Source: Torymus aiolomorphi
Lineage: Eukaryota > Arthropoda > Insecta > Hymenoptera > Torymidae
Assembly: GCA_036365515.1 (NCBI GenBank)
Contig: CM070877.1
Coordinates: forward strand, 87,038,022-87,102,021
Direction of reading: 5' to 3'
Length of the DNA stretch: 64,000 nt
Within the stretch, counting starts at the first letter, position 1, and each line of letters starts with the position of its first letter. The notes under the pieces are model-generated. The model was not told the DNA's origin. It saw only the letters and a list, made by a program, of their open reading frames with translations, and did no database searches. Positions 1 to 12,246 of the stretch are shown one piece after another. Made by a program: the position numbers and the translations under genes.

Positions 1-219
1 GACAAAGCACAGATACAACATCTGGCGCGACAAATTCACCCGAAGGACTCACTTTTTTTACGCGACGCGTACGTCGATGCGACGCGCTTGCCACATTCTT
101 ATCTCTTTATCGATCTTTCGCAGGACTGCTTGGACGCGTTTAGATTTCGTAGTAATATCTTTCCCGACGACCATGAGCCACATTACGCGTACGTATCAAA
201 GCACCTTAAAATACGCTGA
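1..219 (+). CDS. C-terminal end of a viral-type packaging ATPase (partial)
   Basis: Frame 1 is open from the first base to a TGA at 217-219 (72 codons), with no start because it enters from outside the window. The segment ends in an alternation of Asp/Arg-rich and hydrophobic residues (SYLFIDLSQD, then FRFRSNIFPDD, then YAYVSK) that resembles the tail of A32/FtsK-like genome-packaging ATPases of Polinton-like elements. Walker motifs would lie upstream and cannot be checked. It overlaps the next gene by about 47 bases, a compact virus-like arrangement. The call depends on tail similarity and on position in the cluster, so it is moderate. Confidence 0.5.
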   Translation, partial: DKAQIQHLARQIHPKDSLFLRDAYVDATRLPHSYLFIDLSQDCLDAFRFRSNIFPDDHEPHYAYVSKHLKIR

Positions 220-517
220 TTACGCTAGCCGCGCGTCAGTTGGACAAAAACTATGGCAGCGGGCAGTCGCATCGGAGCCCGACGCCGCCGCCGCGGAATA
301 CACCCGCGCGGTAAACATTTTTCCAAGAAAAATCTCGCGCAGACATAAACACACACTTAGAAAGCTGAGTGACGTACACCGGGGAAACCCCGATTGGCGC
401 ACAAAGAAACGATCGATTGTTCAGAATAGCGGATCATTTTTACCGCTCTTGCTCGCCCCAATACTCGGAACGCTAATCTCAAAAATATTTGGATCGGGTG
501 GCGGCGCCACGCGATAA
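173..517 (+). CDS. Small basic protein with hydrophobic C-terminal segment (Polinton-like cluster)
   Basis: The frame is open from an ATG at 77, but 77-172 lies inside the ATPase tail, so I prefer the ATG at 173 (114 codons). The middle is basic (RRHKHTLRKL), followed by a 20-residue hydrophobic stretch (FLPLLLAPILGTLI) and a Gly-rich end. A basic body with a C-terminal amphipathic or membrane-active tail is typical of small late proteins in adenovirus-, Polinton- and adintovirus-like elements, some of which help disrupt membranes. The exact role here is unknown. The reading frame is intact. The next gene begins two bases after the stop. Confidence 0.55.
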   Translation: MSHITRTYQSTLKYADYASRASVGQKLWQRAVASEPDAAAAEYTRAVNIFPRKISRRHKHTLRKLSDVHRGNPDWRTKKRSIVQNSGSFLPLLLAPILGTLISKIFGSGGGATR

Positions 518-518
518 G

Positions 519-1295
519 ATGGAACGGGCACGCAAGATGATACTCGTACCAGAGGACACGTTTCAACCTACACAGCATGCGATGACGTCATCCACTCCAG
601 CCGAAACAACGCAGCCAAAAGAGTCGGAAGAAAAAAGTTTACAAACACAGGGTGATAATTTTTCATGATTAGACGCTGAAATGTACGAGGTTCTACGCTC
701 AAAAACGGCACGTGATGATTACGAAAAATGTCTAAATTATATACAGATTTTACGCCGCTATCTTTTTTTCCGAGACAACGAACGAACGACGGAGCGCGAG
801 ACGAAGCGCAAAATCGACGAAATAGAGGAGGCGCTCGGACCGCTCAGCGAGGAAGCTATACTCGAGAGCCTGCCAAAAATACACGCACCCAAAGCACGAC
901 GCATGCTACACATCTGGAAAACAAGAGTGCTCAGTCGCCTGAAATGGGACAATACAGGCACTGTGAGCATCGATGGCCGTGTCATACATCGCACAAACAT
1001 AACAGAGTTACTGCTCGACGCCCTGCAGAAAAAGAAAAAGACAGCAGCAGCAGAGGACGAGGCGCCCGTTGGCCGTTACGAATTTGCGAAATTTCTCAAA
1101 GCGAGCGACACGCCCGCCGATTTGATCGGAAATCCAAAAGTTCTGAAAATAGGACAAATACTAACAGCCAAGCGGCGCTTGCCAGCGCAGCAGTCGTCTA
1201 CAGCAGACGACTCGACGCGCTCGCCGATTCTCATCCGCAATAAAAAGCTCGTCAGACAAGTGAAGAAAAACTGGCTCAAATTTGACCTGGCGTGA
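519..1295 (+). pseudogene. Unknown conserved protein of the Polinton-like cluster, one in-frame stop
   Basis: The ATG at 519 opens a frame that runs to a TGA at 666-668, then continues in the same frame from 669 to the TGA at 1293-1295, so one gene is split by one nonsense codon. The N-terminal part contains RARKMILVPE. The middle is helical and charged (a coiled region near EKCLNYIQILRRYL), and a later block (SLPKIHAPKARRMLHIW ... LKWDNTGTVSIDGR) looks like a small globular domain. The family recurs next to F54H12.2/F54H12.3-type genes in arthropod genomes as far as I recall; its function is unknown. The stop makes a full-length product unlikely. Confidence 0.6.
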
Positions 1296-1300
1296 GAGCA

Positions 1301-2353
1301 ATGGCTTACGAAAAGCAGTACTATGACCTCGAGCACGAGGCGGGCTACGCGGGCGTACGGAATCTCCTACGTTTGAACGCAGCCAGCACAAAGGCGAAGA
1401 AGAAAAAAATTTACGACTGGCTGAGCAATCAAGACGCGTACACGCTTCATCACCCGATAAAAAGATGCTTTCCACGGCTCACCTCCAACGTGAGCAACGT
1501 CGACGACGTGTGAGAGTGTGATTTACTGCAACTCACATCGATAAAGGATTATAACGACGGTCACTGCTACATCCTCGTAGTCATCGATGTACTCGGTAAG
1601 TTTGCGTGGGTTGAACCATTGACGGATAAAACGGCGAGCAATGTTGCCGATGCATTCGAACGCATTATCGACAGAGCACAACCACGTTTACCCTTGTGCG
1701 TGCAGACCGATCGAGGCACAGAATTTACCGGTGCAGCGTTCCAAAAACTTCTTGACCAGCGGGGAATTGACTTTCGCGTCACCAGGAATCCCGATATCAA
1801 TGCAGCAGCCGTTGAGCGTCTCAACAGGACACTGCGCGAGCGAATGTGGCGATATTTTTCCCACCAAAACACCAAACGATACATCGACGTTTTACAAAAA
1901 ATTGTCCACGCGTACAATCATTTTCTACACAGCGGCACGCGGATGCGCCCCGCCAATGTTGACATCTACAACGCTGCGCAGGCGCGAGAAAACTTGGCCA
2001 AGCGCGCGAGCTCCAATTATCGGCGGCGACGGTGGCGCCACGTCACCGCGACGCATGGTAAATTCAATGTGGGAGATCTCGTGCGCATCAGTCGAACAAA
2101 AAACACCTTCGAGCGCGGATACGAGAACAATTTCAGCGAGGAAATTTTTAAGATAACGCGAGTATCGCGACGGCAAGGGCTGCACACGTACATTCTTCAC
2201 GACTTGAACGACGAGCTCATAGACGGCTTCTTTTACAAAGAGGAACTCGTACGCGTCGGGCGCGAGCGTCTGGCGGCCAATAAGAATTTCAAGATCGAAC
2301 GCGTCGTGCGCGAGAAAGGGTACGGCGCCAACAAGCAGCTGCTTGTCAAGTGA
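1301..2353 (+). pseudogene. DDE (rve) integrase, F54H12.3-like, interrupted by one stop
   Basis: A retroviral-type integrase that would join element ends to chromosomal DNA. I start at ATG 1301 rather than the GTG at 1292, which overlaps the previous stop. The N-terminal block (WLSNQDAYTLHHPIKRCFPR) is typical of this family. A TGA at 1511-1513 falls directly before the first catalytic Asp (codon 1520-1522); the same frame then runs on to 2353. The second Asp is in QTDRGTEF and the Glu in AAVERLNRTLRER. After the core comes a basic chromodomain/SH3-like tail (FNVGDLVRISR). All catalytic residues are readable, so only the nonsense codon stands out as damage. Confidence 0.85.
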
Positions 2354-2425
2354 CTCGGCTATCCGGATAAATTTAATTCTTGGGTAAAAGCGAGTCAGCT
2401 CGAAAAAATCGCGTAAAAAGCAAGC

Positions 2426-3237
2426 ATGGACACGTACGAAGATTTTTACATGGTGCTGCCTAGCAACAGCAGTATGAATTACTTTCCCGATAATAAGACT
2501 AGCTGCTTCACGACACACTTACCGCGCGAGATCAAATTACACGGCGAATGGCTCGTCGGGTTGGTGGAAATACACGTACCATGCAGCGTCGTACATTTTC
2601 AAGAGGAGGACGCCTTCTACAAGTTTTCCACGTACGACGACGACGACGCGCAACTCGTGGAGGAAAAATATTGTAATATACCCGTTGGAATTTATGACTA
2701 ACTATTTGAGCTGGCGGACGCGATAAATAGCTCAAATGAAACCTATCGGCATCAAATGCTCGAACCCGTTAAAACACGTCGCGGCTATTACGCGATAAGA
2801 CGCAAGTGCGACTGCTCGCAGCTACACGAGACAAATTTCAACGAAAAAATGCGACGTATATTTAGCTTCGATGACACACCGAAAAAACAAAAAATACCTT
2901 TTACCACTCTAAACGACGAGGGTAAAAGGGACATAGTCGCCGCGAGACCTGCATCGCTCTCTCGAGCAATTCCCGACCAGTTGTACGTTTACACAGACAT
3001 ATGCGAACCCTGCACAGTGGGGGATACCCAAGCGGCACTCTTGCGCATAGTTTCCATGGATACCTTTAAATGCATGGATGCAGCACTGTCCAGCGCTTTG
3101 CACCCGCTCACTACATACCGCTTCTCTATCACAATTTTAATAATGTTATTATAGATATAAGAGATCAGCACGGGCGGCGCATACCATTCGAGTATGGTAC
3201 GTAGACGGTACCGCTACACTTTAGGCGCAATCGCTAA
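2426..3237 (+). pseudogene. Conserved late protein of the Polinton-like cluster, two stops and a frameshift
   Basis: The frame opens at ATG 2426 (MDTYEDFYMVLPSNSSMNYF), hits TAA at 2699-2701, and resumes in the same frame to 3154. Recognisable family-like sequence then continues in another frame (IRDQHGRRIPFEYG) up to a TAG at 3202-3204 and a final TAA at 3235-3237, giving two internal stops and one frameshift near 3140-3160. The block YVYTDICEPCTVGDTQAALLR is the best conserved part. I recall this protein as a constant neighbour of F54H12.2-like genes, probably a minor structural protein, but I cannot assign a role. It is the most decayed gene of the cluster. Confidence 0.55.
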
Positions 3238-3238
3238 C

Positions 3239-3753
3239 ATGGCGCATTATACTCGCTATTACGACGAACAGATCGGGGGTGGCGGCGTGAGAAACGTTTT
3301 TGCCGGCTCACCATTTCAGAGGGGCCGAGGTGTAGGCGCGTGGCTAGGTGGCCTCTTTCGACGCATTCTGCCATATGTCACGAGCGGCGCTAGGGCAGGA
3401 GGTAAGGAGACGCTGAGCGCAGGTATAAAAGTTCTCGACGACGTTGCCAACACAGGTAGCAGTTTCAAGGAGGCTGTAAAAACGAGGGCCCGAAAATCCG
3501 GTCGAAATCTCAAGCGGCCGCGAAAATAGCAGAAGTTATGAAAGGTTCAGGCTATAAAACAACCAAACGCGTCAAACGGCGACGTCAGTCGCGAAAGTCA
3601 CGCAGCGCTGTTCGCATCGCACACACCAAACACAAGAGGGCCATAAAAGCACCGGCAGCAGCAGCAGGCGGACGAAAATCACGCAAAGGAGGTAGAAAAA
3701 AGCGCAAAACACCGACTTTTCGAAGCGTTAGCGATATTTTCGGGCCAAAGTAA
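3239..3753 (+). pseudogene. Gly-rich then strongly basic late protein, split by a frameshift
   Basis: I start at ATG 3239 (MAHYTRYYDEQIGGGGVRN); the upstream ATG at 3194 reads through the tail of the previous gene in another frame. The first part (to 3529) has a Gly/Arg-rich, amphipathic segment (GRGVGAWLGGLFRRILPYV). The second part (ATG 3538 to 3753) is nearly all Lys/Arg and ends RSVSDIFGPK. In relatives I know, both halves form one chain; here they sit in different frames with a break near 3515-3530. The composition recalls DNA-condensing or membrane-active core proteins of adenovirus-like particles. Two separate small genes remain a possible alternative. Confidence 0.55.
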
Positions 3754-3797
3754 ATAGAAAAAAAATATATTTCTTACACTCGCACTCGTCAGAGTGC

Positions 3798-5099
3798 ATG
3801 TCGAGAGAGCTGGACCTTTTTACACTTCCCGCGACTCAAACTTCGATCGAAGGCAGCAGTTTTCTGAACTATAAGCCCGTGTCATCCATCAGCGATGAAG
3901 GCGATGCCCCGATCGAATTTGTCGTACCCAGCGCCAGCGAGCATTACATCGATCTCACGCATACCATGCTGTACGAAAAGGCGCAGATATTACCGGTCGC
4001 CGATCCCGACGTGAATTTAAAAGTCGCGCCCGTAAACAACCTTCTTCACTCAATGTTCAATCAAATCGCTATTTTTCTCAATCAAAAACTTGTCTCGCCG
4101 CCGAACAACGCGTATCCCTACAGAGCTTACATCGAGTCGCTGTTGAGTTATTCGTCAGCAGCCAAGGAGTCTCATCTGACGGCTAGTCTCTGGTACGATG
4201 ACACACTGGCTTGCTTCGAGGCCACCCCGCAAAATCAAGGAGTGGGCTCTAACAAGGGACTCGTCAATAGTCAAAACTATACGCTCGGCGGAAAGACATT
4301 CGATATGATTGGCCATCTGCACTGCGACTTGTTTAATCAAGATAAAATGCTTATCAATGGTGTCGAAATGCGCGTGCACCTAGTGCGGAGCAAAGACGCC
4401 TTTTGTCTGATGGACAGCACAGACGAGGGGCAATTTGGCATAAGGATAAAAGAAGCTACGCCCATTATTCGCCGCGTGAAAATAAACACTGGTATTTTAA
4501 TCGCGCACGCCAATACATTGGCCAAGGCAACTGCCAAGTATCCCATAACGCGCGTCGAAATCAAAACTTTCACGCTTCACGCCGGTATACACGGCGACAG
4601 CATCGATAATGCAATTCTAGGCCAACTGCCGAAACGCGTAATCATCGGGTTCGTAGATAACAGAGCGTTCAACGGAAATCGGCGCCTTAATCCTTTCAAC
4701 ATTCAACACTTCGACATAAATTACCTCTCCCTCTACGTCGATGGGGTTCAAATTCCGAGCAAACCATTACAGCCGTACTTTACCGGGAACAATTCATCGT
4801 TTATCGAAGGCTTTCAAACACTCTACTCGAGCACCGGTATACATTTCCTCAACGAGGGTCTCGGCATAAACAGAACCAATTATTCTCAGGGCTATTTTCT
4901 CACAGCTTTCGATCTCACGCCTGACTTATCGGCTCACTGTCACACACACTGGAATCTCGTGCGGTCTGGTAGCGTGCGTATAGAAGTAGGCTTCGAAGTC
5001 GCACCGGCAACTACGATAAACTGCATTGTTTATGCCGAATACGATAACATTCTCGAAATCGACTCCACTCGACAAATTATATCGGATTTCAGTGCCTAA
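3798..5099 (+). CDS. F54H12.2-like protein, probable jelly-roll major capsid-like protein
   Basis: Intact 433-codon ORF, the only large undamaged gene of the cluster. It starts MSRELDLFTLPATQTSIEGS and shows the family hallmarks: an N-terminal YKPVSS region, a conserved middle around FNQIAIFLNQKLVSPPN, and a C-terminal region with SYSQGYFLTAFDL-type sequence (YSQGYFLTAFDLTPDLSAH). The predicted texture is beta-rich with few charged clusters, as expected of a capsid jelly-roll; the capsid role is an inference from family and neighbourhood. At 433 residues it is shorter than classical Polinton major capsid proteins (about 600 or more). An AT-rich leader (3754-3797) separates it from the upstream gene. 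It is unusual that it stays open while its neighbours decay. Confidence 0.7.
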   Translation: MSRELDLFTLPATQTSIEGSSFLNYKPVSSISDEGDAPIEFVVPSASEHYIDLTHTMLYEKAQILPVADPDVNLKVAPVNNLLHSMFNQIAIFLNQKLVSPPNNAYPYRAYIESLLSYSSAAKESHLTASLWYDDTLACFEATPQNQGVGSNKGLVNSQNYTLGGKTFDMIGHLHCDLFNQDKMLINGVEMRVHLVRSKDAFCLMDSTDEGQFGIRIKEATPIIRRVKINTGILIAHANTLAKATAKYPITRVEIKTFTLHAGIHGDSIDNAILGQLPKRVIIGFVDNRAFNGNRRLNPFNIQHFDINYLSLYVDGVQIPSKPLQPYFTGNNSSFIEGFQTLYSSTGIHFLNEGLGINRTNYSQGYFLTAFDLTPDLSAHCHTHWNLVRSGSVRIEVGFEVAPATTINCIVYAEYDNILEIDSTRQIISDFSA

Positions 5100-5244
5100 A
5101 TGCTGACGTCAGCACTACAGGTGGCGCCAGTCTCGGCGGGGGTCGATTGTTGACTCGAATAGACTTCACCATACCAAACGAATAGCAATAGTAATATATG
5201 TATCTTCCTATACTATATAGTTGTAAACCTTCTTTCTTACGAGC
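5100..5244. other. Non-coding end of the Polinton-like region
   Basis: Just after the capsid-like stop there is a short GC-rich stretch (TGACGTCAGCACTACAGGTG) and then AT-rich DNA. I see no gene and no copy of a terminal inverted repeat. Confidence 0.4.
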
Positions 5245-5625
5245 TATACGCTCCCCCATCCGCCCCCCCCCCGCTCTCCAAAATAATGTAAAAATGACTC
5301 TAGAAACAGTAGTTTTCTATGGGTCCGCTCCCCATCCACTACCCCGGCTCCACCTTCCGCACCCCTTCCGCTCACCATCCGCTTCCCCGTCCGCTCCACT
5401 TCCGCCTTCCGCTTCCCTTCCGCTCTCCATCCGCTCCCCATCTGCTCCCTTCCGCTCCCCATCCGCTCCCCTCCGCTCCCCACCTTCTCCCCAAAATAAC
5501 ATAAAAATGTCTATAGAAACAGTAGTTCTTTATGGGTCCGCTTCCCATCCGCTCGCCCCCGCCCGTTCCCAATCCGCTTGCCCGCGCTCCCCCCCGCTCA
5601 CCAACCGCTCACCATCAGTTCCATT
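5245..5625. repeat. Pyrimidine-rich CCGCTC low-complexity array
   Basis: The plus strand is a run of variants of TCCGCTCCCCA and TTCCGCTCC. Within it, a block containing GAAACAGTAGTT and ATGGGTCCGCT appears twice (near 5307 and 5517), so the array seems to have grown by duplication of a larger unit. Long ORFs on both strands here are compositional artefacts. Confidence 0.8.
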
Positions 5626-5719
5626 TTGTTATTAATCGTAGCATCAAATGTTTCTAGATTGTATTTAATCTGGATCAATAGTCTAATTGTAATACATTAA
5701 AAGGTTTATCTTCAAATGT

Positions 5720-6209
5720 AATAATTGTCGAAATTTTGATGTAACATTTAATTAGAGACACAGTGACGTGGAGACAGAGACGTAGACAGGCCCGTAGAGA
5801 CAATGATATAGAGACAGAGACGTAGAAACAGAGTCGGAGAGATAAAGACGTAGAGACAGAGTCGGAGAGATAAAGACGTAGAGAGAGAGAAAGAGTCGGA
5901 GAGACAGAGACGTAGAGACAGAGGCATAGAAACAGAGACATAGAGACAGAGACGTAGAGACAGAGGCATAGAGACAGAGGCATAGAGACAGAGACGTAGA
6001 GACGAAGACGTAGAGACAGAGGCGCAGAGATCGAGACATAGAGACAGAGAAGTAGAGAGAGAAACGTAGAGACAGAGATTAGAGACAGCGCTGTAGAGAC
6101 AGAGACGTAGAGAGAGAGACTAGGGACAGAAACGTAGAAACAGAGACGAAGAGAGAGATTAGAGACAGAAACGTAATAATTGTCCAAATTTTGATGTAAC
6201 ATTTGATTT
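5720..6209. repeat. AGAGACAGAGACGTAGAGAC satellite between 36-bp direct repeats
   Basis: From about 5753 to 6170 the sequence is a degenerate array of AGAGACAGAGACGTAGAGAC-like units. It is bounded by near-identical copies of a 36-bp sequence (GTAATAATTGTCGAAATTTT at 5719, GTAATAATTGTCCAAATTTT at 6174, each followed by GATGTAACATTT). Direct repeats on both sides suggest expansion inside a duplicated segment. The Leu/Ser/Val-rich minus-strand ORF is an artefact of the array. Confidence 0.85.
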
Positions 6210-6599
6210 CTAATATTTGCCCAAATTTAACTGACTCGTGAATACGTTTGAATCATTTTCTATAGTGGGAATATACAACCAAATTTTTCGGATCAATATT
6301 CCGGATTCAAACGGATTAACTGTTTTAAATCCGATTCAATGGGTGTTTTTTATCAGGGAATAACTGAAAAATTATTATTTAATAATATATGCTAGGAGTG
6401 AAAAAGTATTTTTGTTTTATAAATTTACCAGTCTCAACCAAGAAAGTGTTATGTTTCTCTAAATGCAAAAATAATATCATTTACTTATCAAGGATAAAGT
6501 ATTGGAACACTGTGGAAAGTTTTTCTGATTTGTGGTATTATCACCAAAAGAAACTTAAAAAAAAAACGCCGTAAGTGAGTCCAAAAACTTATTTACTTG
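6210..6599. other. AT-rich DNA without a gene
   Basis: Nothing recognisable. A 61-codon plus-strand ORF (6389-6574) has no visible motif and is probably chance. Confidence 0.5.
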
Positions 6600-6975
6600 G
6601 ATATTAGTCAGCGGATATTATGTGGAACCTTCTTACACGCTCAGTTGAGATAGAAACTTCTTACGCGCTCAGCTGAAATACAACCTTCTTCCGAGCTCAA
6701 CTGAAATAGAACATTTTTACGCTCTTCGATCAAATGGAACCTTCTTACGCGCATAGATAAAAGTGGACATTTGTAATCGGACATTACGCGGAACCTTCTT
6801 ACTCACTCAGCTGAGATAGAACCTTCTTATGCGCTCAGTTAAGATAGAACCATTTTATGCGCTCAGCTGAAATAGAACCTTTTTACGCGCTTTGCTGAGA
6901 TGGGCCTTGTTGCGCGTTCATTTAAAATATAAACTTTCTACGCGCTTCACCGTGATAAAATCTTTTTATTCTCAC
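6600..6975. repeat. Degenerate minisatellite (ACCTTCTTACGCGCTCAG unit)
   Basis: Tandem, diverged units of about 35-45 bp built on ACCTTCTTACGCGCTCAGCT and GAGATAGAA. The last unit (AAACTTTCTACGCGCTTCACCG, then TTATTCTCACACAACGATTT) reappears at 20265-20325 in the same orientation. This suggests that the whole 7.0-20.2 kb composite landed inside one repeat locus and split it. Confidence 0.7.
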
Positions 6976-7074
6976 ACAACGATTTACTCCCCGGTTCCTC
7001 AATAAGCATTATCCGTTTAGTCATACAATAAAAATACATTCATTTATACATAATAATATTTGATGATAATGTTT

Positions 7075-9155
<2,081 letters not shown>

Positions 9156-9924
9156 TATATGTATATATATATACAGCGTGTCCAAAAAGTCTGGAAACAC
9201 CCAAATAATTTCTCAGCTGAATTACTATTGGAAAATGTTAAGGTCGCCTTTGTAGTAATTTTTTACGAGGAATCCAATGGTGACCTTGGATTCGACCTTG
9301 GACCTCATTTTTGAGGTTATTTCAAGGTCAACCTCATTTTTTTAAATGGTAACCCCTATTTTTTATAGCGGAATCTGATGGAGCGGAAAATTTTACGTCC
9401 GGATATGTATTAAGGTATGAGGTTGAGGTTACCCCCAGAGGTCAAATTGAGGTCAAAGTATGATTTCTTAAAAATTTCGCGAGTTCAGTGGTAAAACAAA
9501 ACAAACAAAGGTAAGGTTTGGTAAGTTCGAACGAAGACTGGAAGGTGACCTCTGATTCGACCTTGAACCTCATTTTGAGCCTCATTTTTGAGGTTATTTC
9601 GAGGTCAACCTCATTTTTTTAAATGGTAACCCCTATTTTTTTAGCGGAATCGGAAAGAGTGTGAAACTTTACGTCCAAACATGTACTCAGAACATAGTTC
9701 AAGAAGGACCTTGACGTTCATTTGAAGGTCATTTAAACTTAATGACGGTCTGATCTTGTGTAAACTTTTTATCACACTGAGCGAGGTTAATTCTTTAGTA
9801 GTTTTCAACGAGAAATCTAATGATGACCTTGACATTGTCCTTAAAAGTCATGTCAAGTTCAATTTTTTTACATTTAGCGTTACCCAGGAACAACGACGTG
9901 GACGTAGTAAAATCTGTTCCCTTT

Positions 9925-10122
9925 GGGGTGCTTGATTTACGTGAGTCCCCTTGCCTCTCACGATGGGGTGCTTGATTTACGTGAGTCCCCTTGCCTCTCA
10001 CGATGGGGCGCTTGATTTACGTGAGTCCCCTTGCCTCTCACGATGGGGTGCTTGATTTACGTGAGTCCCCTTGCCTCTCACGATGGGGCGCTTGATTTAC
10101 GAGGGTTCCCTTGGCTCTCACA
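9925..10122. repeat. 40-bp tandem repeat inside mariner-like copy 1
   Basis: Five units of GGGGTGCTTGATTTACGTGA plus GTCCCCTTGCCTCTCACGAT at an exact 40-bp period. The corresponding array in copy 2 (17691-17848) has four units, so the array differs in copy number between the two. Confidence 0.95.
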
Positions 10123-10149
10123 TGTGATGTGTTTAAACAGTATAGCAGC

Positions 10150-11225
10150 TTATGTCAAGTGCGCGGACTGTTCTCCATTCATTTCTTGACAGTAACCTGA
10201 TCGATGATAGAAAGCACCAACAGCATTTTCAATCATTTCAGTAGGAATGAGAGCTGATTCATCAATGATCCTTTCACGTAATTCATCTAAGTTTAAGGGT
10301 TTTGTTTTGAATACACGATCCTTCAAATAACCCCAATAGAAATAATCTAGAGGCGTTAAATCGGGGGACCTAGCTGGCCATTCAATTGCACCTCTTCGTC
10401 CTATCCATCGATTAATGAATACTGTATCTAAGTATGTGCGAACGTTTCGTGCATAATGAGCTGCTGCACCGTCCTGTTGATACCATGTGTTATTAAAGTC
10501 CTCTCCAGCTATTTCTCTTATAGCAGGAACAATTTGATTCCGCAACATAGTTTCATACTTTTCTGCATTTAAATTGCCATCAATAAAAAATGGTCCTATA
10601 ATCCTATTATTTAATATTCCAGCCCAGACATTTAATTTTTGTGGATATTGTGACTTGGCTTCTCTTGCCCAATGAGGGTTTTCAACTGCCCAATATCTAC
10701 AGTTATGCCTATTTACGCTTGCGTCAAGTTGAAATGTAGCTTCATCTGAGAAGACTATATTTGATGGAAAATTTGGATTTTGTACGATGCGTGCCATCAT
10801 ATCATCACAGAATTCAACGCGACGATCGAAATCATCTTCATTTAACTTGTGTATTAGCGTTACTTTAAATGGATGGAACTTCTCTCTCTTTAGTATGTTA
10901 TGAATAGATGATTTACTTATTTCGTGCACTTGAGCAGCTCTACGAACGGAAGTATGCGGATCTTCGGTGAATGTTAACACAACATCTAAAGATTTCTCTT
11001 CGTTACCTGCTGACATTGGTCTGCCTGATCGAGGTAAATCGCTGATAGTGCCGGTATTTTCAAACCTTCTAACAGTTTTTGAACTGTTGAAAATGATAGT
11101 GGAGTTCCACCAACCCTAAATGAAGCATTAAAAATATCTCTTACGGCCCTATAAGATCGCTGCATGTGTCCCCAACCTCTCATCATGAGAATCGTTATTC
11201 TTTCTCTATCAGTGAGTTTGTTCAT
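10150..11225 (-). pseudogene. Mariner-superfamily transposase (rosa-like, DD41D by count), frameshifted
   Basis: Cut-and-paste transposase of about 357 residues. The N-terminal part (MNKLTDRERITILMMRGWG) carries the first helix-turn-helix; a second lies near RRAAQVHEISKSSIHNILKR, followed by RSGRP-type linker sequence. Catalytic residues are readable: first Asp in FSDEATFQLD, second in YQQDGAAAH, third in LTPLDYFYW. I count 41 residues between the second and third, which matches the DD41D (rosa-like) group. A shortened T-run near 11080 (five T here, six in copy 2) shifts the frame, splitting the ORF into 10986-11225 and 10150-11016. Otherwise the coding sequence looks intact. Confidence 0.85.
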
Positions 11226-12163
11226 TTTTATTACTCTTCGTAGTAGACCTTATCCAAAAATACTTTTTGAGTTGAAAATAAAAAGAACTTTTAATTTTCA
11301 AAAAATATGTTTGAAAGATGACCAACCCTTTTCTGTGGTGGTTATGGAATGAATAATAGTTTATTGTCACTCTAACCATACGAAAAATAACAAGTAACAA
11401 TGTTCAATATTTAAACGCTTCAAAAAATTTTACAATGAATCAGCTCTCATTCCTACTGAAATGATCAAAAATACTGTTGGTGTTTTCGATCATCGATTAG
11501 GTTACTATCAAAAAGTGGATGGAAAATAATTCGAGCACTTGAAATAAGATGTTAGACTGTTTAAAAAAATTAAAAAGTTTACACAAGATCAGACCGTCAT
11601 TAAGTTTAAATGACCTTCAAATGAACGTCAAGGTCCTTCTTGAACTATGTTCTGAGTACATGTTTGGACGTAAAGTTTCACACTCTTTCCGATTCCGCTA
11701 AAAAAATAGGGGTTACCATTTAAAAAAATGAGGTTGACCTCGAAATAACCTCAAAAATGAGGCTCAAAATGAGGTTCAAGGTCGAATCAGAGGTCACCTT
11801 CAAGTCTTCGTTCGAACTTACCAAACCTTACCTTTGTTTGTTTTGTTTTACCACTGAACTCACGAAATTTTTAAGAAATCATACTTTGACCTCAATTTGA
11901 CCTCTGGGGCAACCTCAACCTCATACCTTAATACATATCCGGACGTAAAATGTTCCGCTCTTTCAGATTCCGCTATAAAAAATAGGGGTTACCATTTAAA
12001 AAATGAGGTTGACCTTGAAATAACCTCAAAAATGAGGTCCAAGGTCGAATCCAAGGTCACCATTGGATTCCTCGTAAAAAATTACTACAAAGGCGACCTT
12101 AACATTTTCCAATAGTAATTCAGCTGAGAAATTATTTGGGTGTTTCCAGACTTTTTGGACACG

Positions 12164-12166
<3 letters not shown>
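11226..12166. repeat. Right inverted arm of mariner-like copy 1
   Basis: Non-coding. From about 11430 to the end it mirrors the left arm (9174 to about 9780). It contains TTAATGACGGTCTGATCTTG in inverse, GAGGTTGACCT repeats and a diverged inverted piece of the transposase C-terminal codons. No separate gene seen. Confidence 0.8.

Positions 12167-12236
<70 letters not shown>
12167..12236. repeat. (TA)n microsatellite at the PLE 3' end
   Basis: About 68 bp of TA between the mariner-like element and the PLE 3' untranslated end (TTAACGCAGAACTTATATAG). It appears to be the PLE's own TA tract that the mariner-like element entered. Confidence 0.9.
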
Positions 12237-12238
<2 letters not shown>

Positions 12239-12246
12239 CGCAGAAC

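Larger units (their letters stand above)
1..5100 (+). mobile_element. Polinton/Maverick-like (adintovirus-like) element, partial and decayed
   Basis: Seven tightly packed, co-directional genes run from the window edge to 5099 with overlaps or very short gaps: ATPase end, small hydrophobic-tail protein, unknown protein, DDE integrase, two small late proteins, capsid-like protein. The integrase and the last protein resemble the linked pair F54H12.3 and F54H12.2 known from nematode and arthropod genomes. Base composition is GC-richer than the DNA after 5.1 kb. Four of the seven genes carry stops or frameshifts, so this is a recent but inactive genomic copy. I see no terminal inverted repeat; the left end lies outside the window and the right end is lost near 5.1-5.2 kb. 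No polymerase B gene is visible here. Confidence 0.7.
9174..12166 (-). mobile_element. Mariner-like element with long TIRs, copy 1
   Basis: Inverted ends CAGCGTGTCCAAAAAGTCTG sit in TA dinucleotides (9172-9173, 12167-12168). The inverted arms reach about 600-750 bp inward; the right arm even contains a diverged piece of the transposase 3' end (about 11430-11560). The transposase gene lies on the minus strand at 10150-11225, and a 40-bp tandem repeat lies between it and the left arm. A second copy in the same orientation is at 16941-19889. Both copies carry broken transposases. Confidence 0.9.

Noticed and set aside
728..1243. 171-codon plus-strand ORF
   Set aside because: Shadow of the 519-1295 gene in another frame; Arg/Thr-rich without motif.
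1925..2518. 197-codon minus-strand ORF
   Set aside because: Antisense to the integrase; composition mirrors it and no domain is visible.
5675..6202. 175-codon minus-strand ORF, Leu/Ser/Val-rich, like a membrane protein
   Set aside because: Translation of the AGAGAC satellite; purely compositional.
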